NCBI GenBank assembly: GCA_900472295.1
Contig: UCIA01000021.1
Coordinates: 29,702 to 93,701 of the forward strand
Direction of reading: 5' to 3'
Origin: Hyphomicrobiales bacterium
GTDB taxonomy: Bacteria > Pseudomonadota > Alphaproteobacteria > Rhizobiales > Rhizobiaceae
DNA: 64,000 bases
Shown: positions 32,555-40,747 of the stretch, piece after piece
Layout: each line of letters begins with the position of its first letter
Numbering within the stretch: position 1 is the stretch's first letter
Notes under the pieces: generated by a model
Databases searched by the model: none
Told to the model about the DNA's origin: nothing
The model's input: the letters and a program-made list of their open reading frames with translations, nothing else
Program-made: the position numbers and the translations under genes

Positions 32555-33667
32555 TCATTCCGCGGCCTCCTTCTTGTCTTCCAGCATGTCGGCATTTTCG
32601 CGCGCGTCGTGTTCGGCGCGCATGCGGCGCACGAGGTCGAGTTCGGCCTGGAAGTCGACATAGTGCGGCAGCTTCAGATGCTCGACAAAGCCGGTCGCCT
32701 GGACATTGTCCGAGTGCGAGATGACAAACTCCTCGTCCTGCGCGGCGGCGACGACATCCTCGCCGAGCTCCTTTGCGCGCAGTGCGCGGTCGCACAGCGC
32801 CATGGCCATCGCCTTGCGCTCGCTCTGGCCGAAGACCAGGCCGTAGCCGCGGGTGAATTGCGGCGGCGCCTTGGCCGAACCCTTGAACTGGTTGACCATC
32901 TGGCACTCGGTGACGCGAACCTTGCCCAGCGGCGCGGCGAAGGGCAGTTCCGGCACGTCGAGCTCCAGCTCGACCTCGCCGATGCGCACCTCACCGACGA
33001 ACGGATGGTTGCGGGCATAACCGCGCTGGGTGGAATAGCCGAGCGCCAGAAGAAACCCTTCATCGCCGCGTGACAGCGCCTGCAGGCGGATGTCACGCGC
33101 CATCGGGAATTCCAGCGGCTCGCGGGTGATATCGCCGGGGACATGGTCCTGCGGCATGTCGCCGTCCGGCTCGATCAGGCCTTCGCGAGCAAGGATGGCC
33201 GAGACGCGCGGCATCGCCTCAGCCTCGCCGGCGCGCTGCAACGGTTCCGCGACATCGGCACCGGCGGCAAGCTCCGGGTCGAGCAGCCGGTGGGTGTAAT
33301 CGAAGGTCGGCCCAAGCAATTGGCCGCCGGGCAAATCCTTGTAGGTCGCCGACACGCGCCGCTCGACCAGCATGGCGCCGGTGTCGATGGCGTTGGTGTA
33401 GCCGAAGCGCGGCAGTGTGGTGCGGTAGGCGCGCACCAGGAAGATCGCCTCGATCATGTCGCCGCGCGCCTGGACGATGGCGAGCGCTGCCAGTTCGCGG
33501 TCATAGAGCGAGCCTTCGCTCATCACCCGGTCGACGCCGAGCGCCAGCTGCTCGACAATCTGGTCGAGACGCAGCGCCGGCACCGAACGGTCGCCGCGCC
33601 GGCGGTCGGCGAGCAGGCTGTGGGCATTGGCGATGGCGGCTTCGCCGCCTTTTACCGCGACATACAT
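32555..33667 (-). CDS. phnI: C-P lyase core protein PhnI (nucleoside phosphonylase)
   Basis: This 370-residue protein is PhnI, which with PhnG, H and L exchanges the adenine of ATP for a phosphonate to give ribose phosphonate triphosphate. The start MYVAVKGGEAAIANAH and the segment TRGYGLVFGQSERKAMAMALCDRAL are family hallmarks. It starts one base after the phnH stop. Its end is followed by the unusual opposite-strand gene rather than directly by phnJ. Confidence 0.96.
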   Translation of the reverse strand: MYVAVKGGEAAIANAHSLLADRRRGDRSVPALRLDQIVEQLALGVDRVMSEGSLYDRELAALAIVQARGDMIEAIFLVRAYRTTLPRFGYTNAIDTGAMLVERRVSATYKDLPGGQLLGPTFDYTHRLLDPELAAGADVAEPLQRAGEAEAMPRVSAILAREGLIEPDGDMPQDHVPGDITREPLEFPMARDIRLQALSRGDEGFLLALGYSTQRGYARNHPFVGEVRIGEVELELDVPELPFAAPLGKVRVTECQMVNQFKGSAKAPPQFTRGYGLVFGQSERKAMAMALCDRALRAKELGEDVVAAAQDEEFVISHSDNVQATGFVEHLKLPHYVDFQAELDLVRRMRAEHDARENADMLEDKKEAAE

Positions 33668-33668
33668 T

Positions 33669-34280
33669 TTATGCCTCCATCGTCTTGATGCGCGTCGTGC
33701 GCGGCAGGCAGGCGATGCCGTCGGGCGCCGCCAGGATGATGTCGACGCCGCGCGGAAAGCGCTGGCTGTTCTGCTTCCACTGTTCGACGAAATGGCGCGG
33801 CATCTGCGCCGGCGCGATGGTCGCGCTGGTTTCTATGCCTGGGCCTTCGAGCAGCAGCGGACTGCCCGAAGTGAGGTCGCCGACCAGCAGGATCAGCGTC
33901 GTCGAGCGGTCGGGATAGTCTTGTGTGCCTTGAGAAAAACCGTCGAGTGCCGCCATTTCCGCCGGATTGGCGATGAGCGCGAAATGCGCGTCGGCCGGCG
34001 TGTTGGCGAGCGGCGCGCCGGCGTGGAAGCCGAGCCAGGCTTTCACTGCTGATGACGCCTGCAGAGCAGGGTCGAGCCAGAGCGGGGTGTCGTGGTCGCA
34101 CAGCGAAAGCGCGATGGCGCCGGCGGTTGCCGACAGCGGCGCCGGGGGGCGGGCGAAGGCCGGCAGCGGCTGCACGCTGCCCGGTCGCGCCATGGCATCC
34201 ATGACGGCGCGAAAGACGGTCTGGGCGTTGAACACCGGATCGGCGAAACCGCCATCGATTGCTTGTGTTGCGATGTCCAT
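33669..34280 (-). CDS. phnH: C-P lyase core protein PhnH
   Basis: This 203-residue protein is PhnH, a subunit of the PhnGHIJ core complex. Family features include AIDGGFADPVFNAQTVFRAVMDAMARPGS at the start (read here as separate motifs FADPVFNAQ and MDAMARPG) and FPRGVDIILAA near the end. ATG 34280 overlaps the phnG stop by one base and the next gene begins one base after its own stop. Confidence 0.95.
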   Translation of the reverse strand: MDIATQAIDGGFADPVFNAQTVFRAVMDAMARPGSVQPLPAFARPPAPLSATAGAIALSLCDHDTPLWLDPALQASSAVKAWLGFHAGAPLANTPADAHFALIANPAEMAALDGFSQGTQDYPDRSTTLILLVGDLTSGSPLLLEGPGIETSATIAPAQMPRHFVEQWKQNSQRFPRGVDIILAAPDGIACLPRTTRIKTMEA

Positions 34281-34741
34281 CAGTCTTCTCCGCGCACCAT
34301 GGTGAAGAAATCCACTTTCGTTGCCGCCGTCTCGGCGCGGCGCTTTTTTTGCGCGTCGCTCTGCGCTGCCCGCAGCGGCGCGACCAGCGCGGTCTCGACC
34401 GTCTGGCGCTGCGTTGGGTCCTGCCAGAGCGCGTCGGCAATCGCCGCGAGCTTCGCCTTCTGCCTGTCGCGGCCGAGTGTGTAGGAATGGCCGACCTGCC
34501 CGGAGGCAAGCCGAACGGTGGCGCGGGTGACTGTGGCTTCACCGACATTGAAGGGCGCCCCGCCGCCGCCGATGCGGCCACGCACGGTGACCAGTCCGGT
34601 TTCCGGGCCACGCAGAAGTTCTGCTTCGGAGGCCAGGCCGGCTTCATTCCACAGCCGGACGATGTCGTCACCGCTGGCCTGTGCCAGCGTCGCCATGACG
34701 GCTTTGCGCTCGGCCTGGTCGCGGGCTTCCTGTCCTCGCAT
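34280..34741 (-). CDS. phnG: C-P lyase core protein PhnG
   Basis: This 153-residue protein is PhnG, the first gene of the phnGHI-JKL unit. Motifs such as GPETGLVTVRGR, GGAPFNVGEATVTRATV and GHSYTLGRDRQKA are diagnostic. ATG 34741 lies about 106 bases from the divergent phnF gene, with a strong palindrome between them. Confidence 0.95.
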   Translation of the reverse strand: MRGQEARDQAERKAVMATLAQASGDDIVRLWNEAGLASEAELLRGPETGLVTVRGRIGGGGAPFNVGEATVTRATVRLASGQVGHSYTLGRDRQKAKLAAIADALWQDPTQRQTVETALVAPLRAAQSDAQKKRRAETAATKVDFFTMVRGED

Positions 34742-34764
34742 CGGGCAACTCCCTATATGTGTAA

Positions 34765-34798
34765 AATTTGTCTAGTGATATAGACAACTATACAAATT
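34765..34798. promoter_or_regulatory. PhnF operator candidate between phnG and phnF
   Basis: AATTTGTCTAG (34765-34775) faces CTATACAAATT (34788-34798), 11-base arms with one mismatch around 12 bases. A second nested palindrome, TTGTCTA-GTGATA-TAGACAA, lies at 34768-34787. The GTnTAnAC-like half-sites suit HutC-type GntR regulators such as PhnF. The sites cover the start region of both divergent promoters. Confidence 0.65.
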
Positions 34799-34847
34799 AT
34801 ACCTATTATCTAACCCGTGTCCATGACGGGTGGATGACAGGGGCGGG

Positions 34848-35609
34848 ATGGGAACCAAAATGGTCGGTCAAAAGAGCGCGAGCAGCATCGAACGCCGCAG
34901 CGGCGTCTCGGTGTGGCGGCAGATCGCCGACCAGATCCTGCACTCGATCGCGGCCGGCGACTTCGCCGAAAATGCCGCGCTGCCGCCGGAGGTGGCGCTT
35001 GCCGAACGCTACGGCGTCAACCGTCACACAGTGCGCAGCGCCATATCGGCCCTGGTACAGGACGGTGTTCTCAGGGCCGAGCAGGGACGCGGCACCTTCG
35101 TCTTGTCGCGCAAGCGGCTGTCCTATCCGATCGGCGCCCGCACGCGGTTTTCGACCGGACTGCAAGGACAGACATCGGAACGGCACATCGTGCTGCTCAC
35201 TTCCGCTATCGAGCCGGCCAGCCAGCGCATCGCCGAGGGGCTTGGTATTGCCAGGGGAACCGACGTGATCCGGCTGGAGACGCGCGGCGAGGCCGATGGC
35301 CGGCCGGTGTCGCGGGCCGCCGCATGGTATGAGGCCAAGCGCTTCACCGGCATCGATGCCGCGATGGCCGAGACCGGTTCGGTCACCGCCTCGCTCAAGC
35401 GCTTCGGCATCGACGACTATCTCCGCCAATCGACAGTGCTGTCGGCGCGCCACGCCGATGCCGCCGACCTCGCCGATCTCGATCTGCAGCCGGGCGCCAT
35501 CGTGCTGGTTGCGATCGCCGTCAATGTCACGCCCGACGGCCGGCCGATCCAGTTCGCCGAAACGCGGTTTCCGGCGGAGCGGGTGGAGCTGAAACTGTCG
35601 GCACTGTAG
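34848..35609 (+). CDS. phnF: Phosphonate metabolism transcriptional regulator (GntR/HutC family)
   Basis: This 253-residue regulator has an N-terminal winged helix (VSVWRQIADQILHSI then LPPEVALAERYGVNRHTVRSAI) and a C-terminal UTRA ligand domain. It is divergent from phnG and likely represses the C-P lyase operon until phosphonate or a phosphate-related signal appears. ATG 34848 is chosen; ATG 34860 or GTG 34830 are also in frame. Confidence 0.93.
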   Translation: MGTKMVGQKSASSIERRSGVSVWRQIADQILHSIAAGDFAENAALPPEVALAERYGVNRHTVRSAISALVQDGVLRAEQGRGTFVLSRKRLSYPIGARTRFSTGLQGQTSERHIVLLTSAIEPASQRIAEGLGIARGTDVIRLETRGEADGRPVSRAAAWYEAKRFTGIDAAMAETGSVTASLKRFGIDDYLRQSTVLSARHADAADLADLDLQPGAIVLVAIAVNVTPDGRPIQFAETRFPAERVELKLSAL

Positions 35610-35630
35610 GGAGCGTCGCGCTATTTTTCA

Positions 35631-35672
35631 GCGGCTCGGCGAAGCCGAGACGGAGTGGGGGTCGCCCTGCGC
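35631..35672. repeat. Remnant of the mosaic repeat
   Basis: GGCTCGGCGAAGCCGAG forms a hairpin and is followed by ACGGAGTGGGGGTCG, similar to the right half of the element at 24382-24517. It lies in the short convergent gap after phnF. It seems a half element. Confidence 0.5.
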
Positions 35673-35697
35673 GGCCGTTGTCAATTCGAGCCGGGGT

Positions 35698-36717
35698 TTA
35701 CGACCCCACCTCGATCACCGCCTTGATCAACCCCGATTTTTCATGTGCCCATCTTGCGAGGTCGCGCGGCGTATCAGCCAGCGTGGTGCGGTGGGTGACC
35801 AGTTTTGCCAGCGGCACGGCGCCGTTGCGGATCGAGGCGGCGACGTGGTCGAAATCGGCCTTCAGCGCATTGCGGCTGCCGACCAGCGTCATTTCGCGTT
35901 TGTGGAATTCCGGGTCGGAAAAGACGATGTCGTCCTTGACGACGCTGACCAGAACCAGCGTGCCGCCATGCGCGACATGGGCGAAGGCAGACTGCACCGA
36001 GGCGGTGTTGCCGGTTGCGTCGAAGACCAGGTCGAAGCCTTCGCCGCCGGTTGCTTCGCGCACCAGTTCAGCCACCGCTTTCTGCGAGCCGTCGAGCGTG
36101 GCGAAGCCGAGTTCGCCTTTGGCGAAATCCAGCCTCTCAGTGCTCATGTCGAGCAGGCTGACATCGAGCCCGGCGATACGGGCAAACAGCGCTGTGCCAA
36201 GCCCGATCGGCCCGGCGCCGATGACCAGCGTGCGGGCGCCTGGTTCAGCGCGGGCGCGGCGCACGGCATGCGCGCCGATGGCGAGGAATTCCACCGCCGC
36301 GGCATCGGCCAATGAGAGACCGTTTGCCGGATAGAGATTTTGAGCCGGCACAAGAATCTGCTCCGCCATGGCGCCGTCGCGATGGACGCCGAGCACCTCG
36401 ATCCGCACGCAGCAATTGGGCTTGCCCTGCCGGCAGGCGATGCATTTGCCGCAAGCGAGATAGGGGTTGATGATGACGGCTTCGCCAATGGCAAGGCCGA
36501 CGCCTTCGCCGGTCTCGACGACGGTTCCCGACACTTCGTGGCCCATGATGCGGGGATAGGCCAGGAACGGGTGCTTGCCTTCGAAGATGTGATAGTCGGT
36601 GCCGCATATGCCGACATGGCTGACGGCGACCAGCGCCCAGCCGGCAGGGGGAGCGCCGGGCTCGGCGCGGTCTTCCAGGACAAGGTCGCCGGGCGAGCGA
36701 CAGACGACGGCTTTCAT
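35698..36717 (-). CDS. Zinc-dependent alcohol dehydrogenase (sorbitol/idonate dehydrogenase-like)
   Basis: This 339-residue medium-chain dehydrogenase has catalytic zinc ligands C38 (ICGTD) and H60-E61 (GHE), a structural zinc set C89, C92, C95 and C103, and a Rossmann motif GAGPIGLG. Relatives oxidise sugar alcohols or sugar acids such as L-idonate or galactonate. A strong terminator (36735-36769) separates it from the Rbs-type importer upstream, so it may have its own promoter, though cluster context links it to the same sugar pathway. Confidence 0.9.
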   Translation of the reverse strand: MKAVVCRSPGDLVLEDRAEPGAPPAGWALVAVSHVGICGTDYHIFEGKHPFLAYPRIMGHEVSGTVVETGEGVGLAIGEAVIINPYLACGKCIACRQGKPNCCVRIEVLGVHRDGAMAEQILVPAQNLYPANGLSLADAAAVEFLAIGAHAVRRARAEPGARTLVIGAGPIGLGTALFARIAGLDVSLLDMSTERLDFAKGELGFATLDGSQKAVAELVREATGGEGFDLVFDATGNTASVQSAFAHVAHGGTLVLVSVVKDDIVFSDPEFHKREMTLVGSRNALKADFDHVAASIRNGAVPLAKLVTHRTTLADTPRDLARWAHEKSGLIKAVIEVGS

Positions 36718-36734
36718 GCAGCAGTTCCAGTTTT

Positions 36735-36769
36735 CAAAAAAGGCGCCGGTCCGTTGAGTGGACCGGCGC
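36735..36769 (-). terminator. Rho-independent terminator after the Rbs-type permease
   Basis: GCGCCGGTCC (36743-36752) pairs with GGACCGGCGC (36760-36769) around a seven-base loop, and on the minus strand the stem is followed by CTTTTTT. It ends the binding protein-ATPase-permease transcript. Confidence 0.9.
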
Positions 36770-36786
36770 AGAAGGTCAGGGAGGAT

Positions 36787-37752
36787 TTATTTGCCGCGGC
36801 GGCGCAGGCCGTCGAAGTAGACGATGACGATGATCAGCACGCCGGTGATGATGCGCTGCCAGAAGGCATTGACGTTCAGCAGGTTCGCGCCGTTGTTGAT
36901 GGTGGCGAGGATGAAGGCGCCGAGCAGCGGGCCGTGCACCGAGCCGACGGCGCCGAACAGCGAGGTGCCGCCGATGACCGAAGAGGCGATCGCCTGCAGC
37001 TCCCAGCCCTCGGCCTGGGTCGGGTTGCCGATGCCGATGCGCGACGCCAGCAGCACGCCGACGAAGGCCGCGCACAGGCCGGACAGCGTGTAGGCCATAT
37101 AGATGGTGCGCTGGACATTGACGCCGGAGAGACGCGAGGCCTCGGAGTTGGAGCCAACCGAAAAGAGGTAGCGGCCCCAGCGGCTGTGATGCAGGAAGAC
37201 GTAGGCCGGGATGCCGACCAGGATCACCATCCAGAACAAATTGGGGACGCCGATGAAGGAGTTGCGCGAGAACTCCTGGAAGGCGTCATTGTTGATCGAG
37301 ATCGAGTTGCCGTTGGTCATCAACAGGCCGATGCCGCGCAATGAGGTCAGCGTCGCCAGCGTGATGATGAAGGGCGGCAGGCCCATTTTGACGATGCCGA
37401 AACCGTGGAACATGCCGATGGCGACGCCGACAAGCAGCGTCAGCAGGATGGCGAGGAAGACGGGCACGCCGGCATTGATCAGCATGGCCGCGATGACGGT
37501 GGCGAAGCCGACCACAGCGCCGACCGACAGATCGATACCGCCGGTGATGATGACGAAGGTCTGGCCGACCGCCAGGATGGCGATCATCGAGCCCTGACGC
37601 AGAAGGTTCGAGATGTTGTTGGCCGAGGCAAAGCTCTGTGTCGATAGCGACAGGATGATCCACAGCAGAACCAGCAGCGCCAGCAGCGTCAGCCCGAACA
37701 GGGCGTTGTAATTGCGTTTCGGTTTTTCGACAGGGGCTGCTTCGGTGCTCAT
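36787..37752 (-). CDS. Sugar ABC transporter permease (RbsC-like)
   Basis: This 321-residue permease of the RbsC family has eight or more hydrophobic segments and the family motifs ITGGIDLSVGAVVGF and AVGSNSEASRLSGVNV (here SVGSNSEASRLSGV). It pairs as a homodimer with the RbsA-like double ATPase. Start ATG 37752 overlaps the ATPase stop by four bases; the much longer frame to 38235 runs inside the ATPase gene and is rejected. The sugar is probably an aldopentose or deoxyhexose, judged only from neighbouring enzymes. Confidence 0.92.
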   Translation of the reverse strand: MSTEAAPVEKPKRNYNALFGLTLLALLVLLWIILSLSTQSFASANNISNLLRQGSMIAILAVGQTFVIITGGIDLSVGAVVGFATVIAAMLINAGVPVFLAILLTLLVGVAIGMFHGFGIVKMGLPPFIITLATLTSLRGIGLLMTNGNSISINNDAFQEFSRNSFIGVPNLFWMVILVGIPAYVFLHHSRWGRYLFSVGSNSEASRLSGVNVQRTIYMAYTLSGLCAAFVGVLLASRIGIGNPTQAEGWELQAIASSVIGGTSLFGAVGSVHGPLLGAFILATINNGANLLNVNAFWQRIITGVLIIVIVYFDGLRRRGK

Positions 37753-39302
37753 GTCTGTCCTCCCAGCTTTTCTTGTTTCTCGGCGAGCGCCTGTGTGAGA
37801 ATTTCCTCGTGATCGGCGGTGCGGAAGCCGTGCGTGGCGACCAGTTTGCCGCGCCGGAAAACGTGCAGCGTGTCGGACAACTCGTAGACCTCGGGCAGAT
37901 AGGACGAGATCAGGATGATGCCGGCGCCTTTCGACAGCAGCGCGCCAAACAGGCGGTAGATCTCGGCCTTGGTGCCGACATCGACGCCGACCGTCGGCTC
38001 GTCGAAGATGAACAGCTTGGCGCCGTGCGCCAACCATTTGCCGATGACGATCTTCTGCTGGTTGCCGCCGGACAGGCTGGACGCCAACGCGCCGCGCGTC
38101 GGCGTCTTGATCCTGAGGTCGGCGATCTGGCGATCGGCCTCGGCCTTCTCCTTGGCGCCGGAGATCAGCATGTTCTTGGAGATGCGCTTGTAGATCGGCA
38201 GATTGAGGTTGAGGCCGACCGGCAGGTTCAGGCACAGGCCCTGGTCGCGGCGGCTTTCCGGTGCCAGCGCCATGCCAAGCTTAATGGCGTCATGCTCGGA
38301 GTTGATCAGCACCGGCTTGCCTTGCCACAGGATCTGGCCGGCCGACTTCTTGTGGCGGCCATAGAGCGTGGTGACGAACTCGCTGCGGCCGGCGCCGATC
38401 AGGCCGTAGAGGCCGACGATCTCACCGGCACGCACCGTCATCGAAACGTTTTCGAAGCCCTTGCCCGACAGGTTCCGGGTTTCGACGATCGCGGCGCCCG
38501 GCGTGAAATGCTCCTTGTGATAGACCTGCTCGATCGAGCGGTTGATCATCAGCTTGACCAGTTCGGCGTCGTTGGTCTCGGCAATGTTGCGGGTGCCGAC
38601 CAGCGTGCCGTCGCGCAGCACCGAGACGCGGTCGGCGAGTTCGAAGACTTCTTCCATGCGGTGGCTGATGTAGATGATGGTAACGCCTTCGCCCTTCAGC
38701 CTGCGGATCAGCGTAAACAGCTGGTCGGCTTCCTTGCGGGTGAGGTAGGCCGTCGGCTCGTCGAAGATCAGGAACTTTGTGCCGCGCACGGTGGCCCGCG
38801 CTGCGGCGATCAATTGCTGCTGGCCGATGGTCAGGTCGCCGAGCGTGACATGCGCCGGCAGGTCGAAGCCAAGACCGTCGATGATCTTCTGTGCTTCCCG
38901 GACCATGGCGCGCTGCTGCAGGATGCCGAAGCGTGAATTCTCCTCGCCGAGGAACATGTTGGCGGCGACGGTGAGATGGCGGCAGAGTACGACTTCCTGG
39001 TGGACGGCATTGATGCCGAGCGCCATCGCCTCGTGCGGGGTGGCAAGGGCTGCCGGTTTGCCTTCCCAGATGACGTCGCCGGAGGTGCGCGGCATGACGC
39101 CGGTCAGAAGCTTGATGAGGGTGGATTTGCCGGCGCCGTTCTCGCCGACGATGGCGTGGATCTCGCCTGCCTTGAAAGCGAGATGGACCGGCTTCAGCGC
39201 ATGCGTGCCGGGATAGCGCTTCTCCAGCCCCTGCAGTTCGAGGATCGTCCTGCCTGGCTGCAACTTGGGGGCGGGGTGCAGGTCTTGCGCCGTCGACGTC
39301 AT
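37749..39302 (-). CDS. Sugar ABC transporter double ATP-binding protein (RbsA-like)
   Basis: This 517-residue protein has two ABC domains in tandem. The first has Walker A GENGAGKST (53-61), a signature reading LTIGQQQL and Walker B FLIFDEPTAYL; the second has a degenerate Walker A region (YGLIGAGRSE) and an intact signature LSGGNQQK. This asymmetry is normal for RbsA/MglA. It drives the RbsC-like permease. It starts 131 bases after the binding-protein gene across a stem-loop. Confidence 0.93.
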   Translation of the reverse strand: MTSTAQDLHPAPKLQPGRTILELQGLEKRYPGTHALKPVHLAFKAGEIHAIVGENGAGKSTLIKLLTGVMPRTSGDVIWEGKPAALATPHEAMALGINAVHQEVVLCRHLTVAANMFLGEENSRFGILQQRAMVREAQKIIDGLGFDLPAHVTLGDLTIGQQQLIAAARATVRGTKFLIFDEPTAYLTRKEADQLFTLIRRLKGEGVTIIYISHRMEEVFELADRVSVLRDGTLVGTRNIAETNDAELVKLMINRSIEQVYHKEHFTPGAAIVETRNLSGKGFENVSMTVRAGEIVGLYGLIGAGRSEFVTTLYGRHKKSAGQILWQGKPVLINSEHDAIKLGMALAPESRRDQGLCLNLPVGLNLNLPIYKRISKNMLISGAKEKAEADRQIADLRIKTPTRGALASSLSGGNQQKIVIGKWLAHGAKLFIFDEPTVGVDVGTKAEIYRLFGALLSKGAGIILISSYLPEVYELSDTLHVFRRGKLVATHGFRTADHEEILTQALAEKQEKLGGQT

Positions 39303-39385
39303 GACAATCCTCCCAGATTGGTCTTACGAATGGGCACACTGCGATGCGGCGGTGCCGCGTCGTAAGGAAATGGCCGGTGAAGGAT

Positions 39386-39413
39386 GTTTCCGGGGCAACG
39401 AGGCCCCGGAAAC
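39386..39413 (-). terminator. Stem-loop between binding-protein and ATPase genes
   Basis: GTTTCCGGGGC (39386-39396) pairs perfectly with GCCCCGGAAAC (39403-39413) around six bases. No long T-run follows, so it is more likely a message stabiliser or partial terminator that favours the binding protein. Confidence 0.65.
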
Positions 39414-39433
39414 GATGGCGTCTGTAGAGCTGC

Positions 39434-40429
39434 TTAGTCGAGCTTGGGGTTGAGCAGCGCGTCGATCTTCGGCTCTTTCATGTTGGCCTTGGTGACCAGA
39501 TTGGCGCCAGTGTCGACATTGGCTTCGACCTTCTCGCCCTTGGAGGCGGCGAGTGCGGTCTTGATGCCGTCATAGCCCATCCGGTACGGGTCCTGGACGA
39601 CGAGGCCGGAGATGACACCGTCATTGAGGAACTTGACCAGCTTCTCGTCGCTGTCGAAGCCGATCAGCCCGACCTTGCCGGCAAGGTTGTTCTCGGCGAT
39701 CGCCTGGCCAACGCCCTGCGCCATGATCAGGTTGGAGGCGAAGATGCCTTTCAGGTCCGGATTGGCGGTGATCAGGTCGGTGGCGATGTTGAGGCCGGTG
39801 GTGGCCTGGCCGTCGGCATATTTGTCGGCGATCAGTTCAAGGCCGGGATACTTGGCCTTGAGCTGTTCCTTGAAGCCTTCCGCGCGCTGTTCGAGCGAGC
39901 CGGCGCCGGGCAGCGCGGTGATCAGCGCAACCTTGCCCTCGACCTTGCCGCCATTGGCTTCGCCGATGGCTGCGGCAAGACCGTCAGCAGCGACGCGGCC
40001 GCCCTGGACGTTGTCGGTGGTCAGGAACGAGGTGAAGGCCTTGGAGTCGGCGCCGGAGTCGATGCCGATGATCTTGACCTTGCTGGCAGCCTCGTCGATC
40101 GGCTTGCCGAGCGCCTTGAATTCGGTCGGCGAGATGACGACGGCGGCCGGGTTGCCGGCGACGGCGTTTTCGAGGATCGAGATCTGGCCGTTGACGTCGG
40201 TTTCGGCCTGGGCGCCGAGTTCCGGCACGTTGACGCCGAGATCCTTGCCGGCCTTGCGGGCGCCGGCCAGAACGATCTGCCAGTAGAAAGACGTGGTGTC
40301 CTTGACGATGATCGGAATGGTCACGTCCGCCGCCGAAGCCGGCGCCGTGTGCAGCGCGCCGGCAAGCATCGAGGCGGCGGCAAGCGCCACAAGCGAGCGG
40401 CGGTTGAGAATGGTGGTCACGAATTTCAT
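39434..40429 (-). CDS. Sugar ABC transporter substrate-binding protein (RbsB-like)
   Basis: This 331-residue periplasmic protein has a signal peptide (MKFVTTILNRR, hydrophobic core, PASA cleavage) and the periplasmic binding protein 4 fold of the ribose/galactose type, with IPIIVKDTTSFYWQIV and AVVISPTEFKAL segments. It is the first gene of the Rbs-type operon, with ATG 40429 after GGGAGGA. Regulatory palindromes lie 230-270 bases upstream. Confidence 0.92.
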   Translation of the reverse strand: MKFVTTILNRRSLVALAAASMLAGALHTAPASAADVTIPIIVKDTTSFYWQIVLAGARKAGKDLGVNVPELGAQAETDVNGQISILENAVAGNPAAVVISPTEFKALGKPIDEAASKVKIIGIDSGADSKAFTSFLTTDNVQGGRVAADGLAAAIGEANGGKVEGKVALITALPGAGSLEQRAEGFKEQLKAKYPGLELIADKYADGQATTGLNIATDLITANPDLKGIFASNLIMAQGVGQAIAENNLAGKVGLIGFDSDEKLVKFLNDGVISGLVVQDPYRMGYDGIKTALAASKGEKVEANVDTGANLVTKANMKEPKIDALLNPKLD

Positions 40430-40657
40430 TAGGAATCCTCCCTAGATCGCCCGGTGAAGGTTACGGAAGCTCCATTCGGATAGGCGCGGCCCAAACAGAA
40501 CTTTATCAATAAAAAACAGTTGCCGCTTTTTGATAGTGCATCGATCCGGCCGACGCAAGCGGTGTTTCATATCGGCCTGCCCATGGCTCGGCGGATAAGC
40601 TCCCTTGCCGATCCTCAATGCCATGTCCAGACGCTTCCGATCCTCCCTTGATCGTCA

Positions 40658-40701
40658 TGGAATATTAATTCCATCGTCTAGTCAATATGGAATGTTCATT
40701 C
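40658..40701. promoter_or_regulatory. Two inverted repeats upstream of the Rbs-type operon
   Basis: TGGAAT-ATTA-ATTCCA (40658-40673) and GAATG-TT-CATTC (40690-40701) lie in the 318-base gap 40430-40747, in an AT-rich stretch where the leftward promoter is expected. They share the GGAAT half-site. The regulator is unknown; the two-headed GntR protein at 43563 is a candidate. Confidence 0.5.
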
Positions 40702-40716
40702 TTTCTTGAAGTGCCT

Positions 40717-40744
40717 GTGATCGTGATGTTGTGATCGTGATGTT
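40717..40744. repeat. Tandem 14-base duplication
   Basis: GTGATCGTGATGTT occurs twice without a gap, just beyond the stop codon of the aldo/keto reductase gene. It probably arose by slippage. No function is seen. Confidence 0.8.
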
Positions 40745-40747
40745 CCG

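Noticed and set aside
37752-38235. Long N-terminal extension of the Rbs-type permease
   Set aside because: It runs inside the ATPase gene out of frame; the ATGA overlap at 37749-37752 gives the natural start.
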